Shown here: piece by piece, positions 60,669 to 64,000 of the stretch
How the letters are laid out: the number at the start of each line of letters is the position of its first letter
Numbering within the stretch: position 1 is the stretch's first letter
Assembly: GCF_910593845.1 (NCBI RefSeq)
Contig: NZ_CAJVAS010000009.1
Coordinates: forward strand, 1-64,000
Source: Paenibacillus solanacearum
Lineage (GTDB): Bacteria > Bacillota > Bacilli > Paenibacillales > NBRC-103111
Direction: 5' to 3'
DNA: 64,000 nucleotides
Position numbers and translations under genes: made by a program
Notes under the pieces: generated by a model
The model's input: the letters and a program-made list of their open reading frames with translations, nothing else
Databases searched by the model: none
Told to the model about the DNA's origin: nothing

Positions 60669-62180
60669 TTATTTCAACGCTTTGTAGTCGTCCGCCGTAT
60701 AGTCTTTCTTCGGGTCCCAGTTCGGAAATTTGAAATCGTTCAGACTGACGCTGCCGCCGGCCGCTTTTACTTTGGTCACCGCTTCCTCCAGTCCTTTGTT
60801 TAGCTTGTCGTTATACGCTTTGAGCGAACCGGCCGCATCCTTTTGCGCCCCGGACAGCACCGATTGCAGTATATCGTTGAAGCCTGGCTTCACCTTCGGC
60901 TGATCGAGCGAACCTAGCTCCACGATGACTTTGGCGGTTTGCGCATTCCGCACCGCATAATCCGGTCTCACCCTCAATAAATCTTTATGAAGCTGCATGA
61001 ACGTATTGAACTCGGGATAAGGATACAGCGCCTTATTGTTATTGATACTGTCGATCGGCGTCAGCGCCACGCCGCTTTTCAGATAGCGCTCGTAGAACAT
61101 CGGGGCCGTGAACCCATTCTCGAGAAAAATTCCGACTTCCTTCGGGTACTTCGTCTTCGACGAAATCATATAGCCGGTCGGGTTGACCGGGACGTAGTAG
61201 TACGTCGGCTTGCTGCCATCCGGCGTCGGCACTTGGGCGAGGCCGAAGCTCGCTTCCGGCGTATCGCGCTTGACGATCCACATCCGCGCCCTGCCGTCGA
61301 TGAGAAACGCCGCCTTCCCTTGGCCGAACAGGATCCCGGCTTCCGCCCCTTTCAGCGTAAACGACGAAGGCAAAATGCTGCCGTCCTGCTTCAGCTTAAG
61401 CAGAAAATCGAACGAATCGAGCGTCGCCTTGGAATCATAGGCGTATTGGCCGGATTTGTAATTGAAGCCGCCGGCTACCTCAGGAGACACCCCCGCCGCC
61501 AAAGCGTTGACGAAGTTCACGACGCCGGAGCTGCCGCCGGATTCGCCGCCGCCGAACACGACGCCGTAGACGTCGCCTTTTCCTTTGGCCGTTATCGTCT
61601 TCGACATGTCCCTCAGCTCGTCCCACGTTTTCGGCGGCTTCTCCGGATCGAGTCCCGCCTGCTTCAACACGTCCTTGTTGTAATACAAAATCGAACCGAG
61701 CTGCGGGCCTGTAAGCGGCCAGCTGTACGTTTTTCCGTCGATCACGTTGACGCCTTCCACGAAGCTTCCCGGGAAAAAGCGGTTCTTCCAGCCGTCCGAC
61801 ACGAGCCCGTCGAACGGAAGAACGTGCCCGTTCGCCACGAATGCGCGAATATCCGAGCTCGACGGCGTCTGATATATATCCGGCATATCGCCCGAGGATA
61901 TCGCCGCCTGAATCGCCGTATTGTACTCCGCAGCCGGCATAAAGCGGGCCTCTACGCGAATCTTCCCTTTATATTTCTCGTTGAACTCTTTGACCATCTG
62001 CTGTCCGGGACTTTCATCCCCTTTCAAAAAGTCGCTGAGGCCCCACAACGTGATCAGCGCTTCTTTCCCATCTCCGGCCGCTGCGCCGTTCCCATCCGCA
62101 GAACCCGAGCAGCCCGCCGCGATCAGCAGAGCTGCGCCGATCATACCTGCCATAACCGATGTTTTCCAGTTGTTATTCAT
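60669..62180 (-). CDS. Sugar ABC transporter substrate-binding lipoprotein
   Basis: A 503-residue family 1 solute-binding protein with a signal peptide and lipobox IAAGC (C about 24). ALITLWGLSDFLKGDESPGQQM begins the mature fold, and YYNKDVLKQAGLDPEKPPKTWDELRDM (in parts) is the usual sugar-SBP stretch. The start is ATG 62180 behind GGAGAGAG; a long in-frame extension to 62870 only overlaps the permease gene. With the two permeases upstream it forms an importer lacking its own ATPase, as is common when a shared MsmX-type ATPase is used. The ligand is probably a sulfated sugar. Confidence 0.93.
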   Translation of the reverse strand: MNNNWKTSVMAGMIGAALLIAAGCSGSADGNGAAAGDGKEALITLWGLSDFLKGDESPGQQMVKEFNEKYKGKIRVEARFMPAAEYNTAIQAAISSGDMPDIYQTPSSSDIRAFVANGHVLPFDGLVSDGWKNRFFPGSFVEGVNVIDGKTYSWPLTGPQLGSILYYNKDVLKQAGLDPEKPPKTWDELRDMSKTITAKGKGDVYGVVFGGGESGGSSGVVNFVNALAAGVSPEVAGGFNYKSGQYAYDSKATLDSFDFLLKLKQDGSILPSSFTLKGAEAGILFGQGKAAFLIDGRARMWIVKRDTPEASFGLAQVPTPDGSKPTYYYVPVNPTGYMISSKTKYPKEVGIFLENGFTAPMFYERYLKSGVALTPIDSINNNKALYPYPEFNTFMQLHKDLLRVRPDYAVRNAQTAKVIVELGSLDQPKVKPGFNDILQSVLSGAQKDAAGSLKAYNDKLNKGLEEAVTKVKAAGGSVSLNDFKFPNWDPKKDYTADDYKALK

Positions 62181-62218
62181 ACTCTCTCCATACCTCCGCA
62201 TGATTCGTTTTGTGTCTG

Positions 62219-63061
62219 TTATGCTTTTACCGCACCGGCGACGCCTTCGATAAAATATTTTTGCAACAGCAGAAATACGATTAAGATCGGTATCAGCGAA
62301 ATGCTGGCCGCCGCCGCCATTCCCGTCCAGTCGAGCGTATTCTCCCCAACGAATTGAAACATGCCGACCCCGAGCGTACGCAGCTTCGGCTTCCCCAGCG
62401 TAAAGACGAGCGGCATCAGGAACGCGTTCCAGGTGAACATAAACTGCATGATCGCGGTCGTGGCGATAATCGGCTTGGAAAGCGGCAGCATAATTTGGAC
62501 GAACGTCCGGATAAAGCCGCTCCCGTCCACCTCTGCCGACTCTTCCAACTCCTTGGGCAAGCCGCGGAAATAGGCGACGAACAGTAAAATAAACAGCACG
62601 TGCCCCCCTCCGGCCTCGGCCAAAATGACGCCCCACAGCGTATTGTTCAAACCGAGCTGATTGACCAGCGTATAGATGGGAATGATCGTATAGCCTTTGG
62701 GCATGAACATGGTGGCGGTGATGGCCGTAATAAAGAACAGCCTGCCCTTGAAGCGGTACCTTCCGACCGCATAACCCGCCATCGAGCAGACGACGATCAC
62801 GATCGTGACGACCGCCACCGTAACGAACACCGTATTCCAGAAGTAAACGGAGAAATGCGCCGTTTCCCATGCCCTGTGGAAGTTAGCGAACTGAAACTTT
62901 TCCGGCAATAGCGATAAGCCTGAGCTGATATATTCTTTGTTTGTTTTGAATGAAGCCATCATCATCCATATAAACGGATAAATCCAGACGAGCCCGAGCC
63001 CGATCAGCAGCAGATGGACGAGAAGGATCAGCGGCGAACGTTTGGCGCGTTGTTTGGTCAT
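62219..63061 (-). CDS. Carbohydrate ABC transporter permease (MalG type)
   Basis: A 280-residue permease with six transmembrane helices and the EAA loop EVDGSGFIRTFVQIMLPLSKP (about 178-198 in parts; typical EAA-x3-G-x9-I-x-LP). The start ATG 63061 overlaps the stop of the upstream permease by 4 bp. It pairs with that permease to form the membrane channel. Confidence 0.95.
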   Translation of the reverse strand: MTKQRAKRSPLILLVHLLLIGLGLVWIYPFIWMMMASFKTNKEYISSGLSLLPEKFQFANFHRAWETAHFSVYFWNTVFVTVAVVTIVIVVCSMAGYAVGRYRFKGRLFFITAITATMFMPKGYTIIPIYTLVNQLGLNNTLWGVILAEAGGGHVLFILLFVAYFRGLPKELEESAEVDGSGFIRTFVQIMLPLSKPIIATTAIMQFMFTWNAFLMPLVFTLGKPKLRTLGVGMFQFVGENTLDWTGMAAAASISLIPILIVFLLLQKYFIEGVAGAVKA

Positions 63062-64000
63062 GTTGTTCCCTCCCCTTGGGTTTTGCCGGCCTTGCGTCCC
63101 CCCGCCAGCTTAACGAGCAAGCCGAGCGCGAGCGAGATGAGCATGACGACGATACCGTACAAGACGCCAGCCGCCGAGGCGAACCCGACCCGCGCTTCGC
63201 CTTTGCCGGAAAAAGCATAGCGGTATATATACACGTCGACCATATCGGTCTTGAACGCCGGTCCCCCGTCCGTCATCGCTTTGACGAGATCGAACACATG
63301 CAGCGCATTGACCGACGACATGAGCAAGATCACACTCCCGACCGGCAGCAGCAGCGGAATCGTAACGTAGCGCAGCATTTGCAGCGGGCCGGCTCCGTCG
63401 ATTTTCGCTGCCTCGAACACATCCTTCGGCAGCGATTGAATACCGGCCAGCCAATAAATCAGCTTCATCCCGAAGCTTTTCCATATGCCTACCAGCACAA
63501 CGACCAGAAACGCCGTATCGACCGATCCGAGCCAATCGACGGGAGCGCTCAGCAGTCCGATCCGCATCAGCACCTCGTTGACGAGCCCTTTATAAGCGCC
63601 GAATATAAACCGCATCACCAGACCGACAACCGCCGTCGTCGTGACGACCGGCAAGAAGTAGATCATGCGGTAAAAGGCCTTTCCCCGCAGCCAGCCGGCA
63701 TTGAGCAGCAGCGCCATCAGCAGCGCCAGCGGCACCTGAATGAGGACGACGTACAGCATGAACGTCAAGCTGTTGCGGAACGCATTCCAGAAGATCGGAT
63801 CCAGCAGTGTCTCCTTGAAGTTGGCGAAACCGACGTAATCCCGGAGCGGGCCGAAACCGCTCCAATTGAAAAAGGCGTACACATAACTCATGATGATCGG
63901 ATACAACGTGAACAGTAAAAATAAAACGAGCTGCGGCGCAATGAACAATAAGCACCATAGCTGCCTGCGCGTCCGATAATGCACAGGCTGCGGCTTCCTG
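63058..64000 (-). CDS. Sugar ABC transporter permease (MalF/UgpA type), 5' end outside the window
   Basis: A permease of at least 308 residues with six transmembrane helices (RRQLWCLLFIAPQLVLFLLF at the start) and the EAA loop EAAKIDGAGPLQMLRYVTIPLL in parts. A GTG at 63984 could be a start, but it has no good ribosome-binding site. The frame stays open to the window edge (residues RKPQPVHYRT), so the true start probably lies beyond 64000. Any regulator of the operon would be beyond the edge too. Confidence 0.93.
   Translation of the reverse strand, partial: RKPQPVHYRTRRQLWCLLFIAPQLVLFLLFTLYPIIMSYVYAFFNWSGFGPLRDYVGFANFKETLLDPIFWNAFRNSLTFMLYVVLIQVPLALLMALLLNAGWLRGKAFYRMIYFLPVVTTTAVVGLVMRFIFGAYKGLVNEVLMRIGLLSAPVDWLGSVDTAFLVVVLVGIWKSFGMKLIYWLAGIQSLPKDVFEAAKIDGAGPLQMLRYVTIPLLLPVGSVILLMSSVNALHVFDLVKAMTDGGPAFKTDMVDVYIYRYAFSGKGEARVGFASAAGVLYGIVVMLISLALGLLVKLAGGRKAGKTQGEGTT

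Noticed and set aside
62181..62870. A long N-terminal extension of the SBP in the sulfatase operon.
   Set aside because: It overlaps the permease gene in another frame; the lipoprotein signal at 62180 marks the true start.
1..64000. CRISPR arrays, tRNA or rRNA genes, insertion sequences, prophage genes.
   Set aside because: No regularly spaced repeats, tRNA-like folds, transposase or integrase sequences were seen on either strand.

Overview
The window looks like chromosomal DNA of a moderately GC-rich, spore-former-type Bacillota, most likely Paenibacillaceae (Paenibacillus or Cohnella-like). The evidence is strong Shine-Dalgarno sequences with frequent TTG/GTG starts, two T-box riboswitches, a qox-type quinol oxidase, copper-amine-oxidase-like stalk domains on secreted proteins, orphan lipoprotein sugar-binding proteins and AraC regulators beside carbohydrate genes. 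I see no rRNA, tRNA, CRISPR array, insertion sequence or prophage.

Layout: 0.1-8.4 kb holds a thioredoxin-reductase-like flavoprotein, the qoxABCD quinol oxidase operon, a small membrane protein and the copper ATPase CopA. 8.4-13.1 kb holds acetyltransferases (one broken) and a T-box-controlled aminotransferase. 13.2-16.8 kb holds an 815-residue protein that joins an ECF sigma factor to a degenerate peptidase-like segment and a complete family-1 solute-binding-protein domain, followed by an MTHFR-like gene. 17-22 kb holds an ABC-F protein (YfmM), a secreted DUF3298/stalk protein and L25/Ctc.

22-29.5 kb is a catabolic cluster: orphan SBP, mutarotase-like protein, MocE-like Rieske protein, MocD-like di-iron oxygenase, a divergent AraC regulator, a Gfo/Idh protein and a PhyH dioxygenase. 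The oxygenase operon and the Gfo/Idh gene share a near-identical 33-bp operator at the same distance from the same -10 box, so they probably form one AraC regulon.

29.6-47.9 kb is mixed housekeeping: proS with its T-box, a GAPDH paralogue with operator-like dyads, folC, a Crp/Fnr regulator next to a peroxiredoxin with an FNR-geometry palindrome, NUDIX, ComB, a beta-lactamase-like hydrolase, and a phosphotransferase pseudogene. 48-53.6 kb looks pectin-related: PL22-like lyase, SBP, AraC and a Tat-exported beta-helix protein.

55.2-64 kb is one long minus-strand operon: two sugar permeases, an SBP, three Cys-type sulfatases and their formylglycine-generating enzyme. It fits uptake and desulfation of a sulfated sugar. 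The first permease runs off the right edge.

The strongest candidates for something new are the ECF-sigma/SBP fusion and the duplicated AraC operator.
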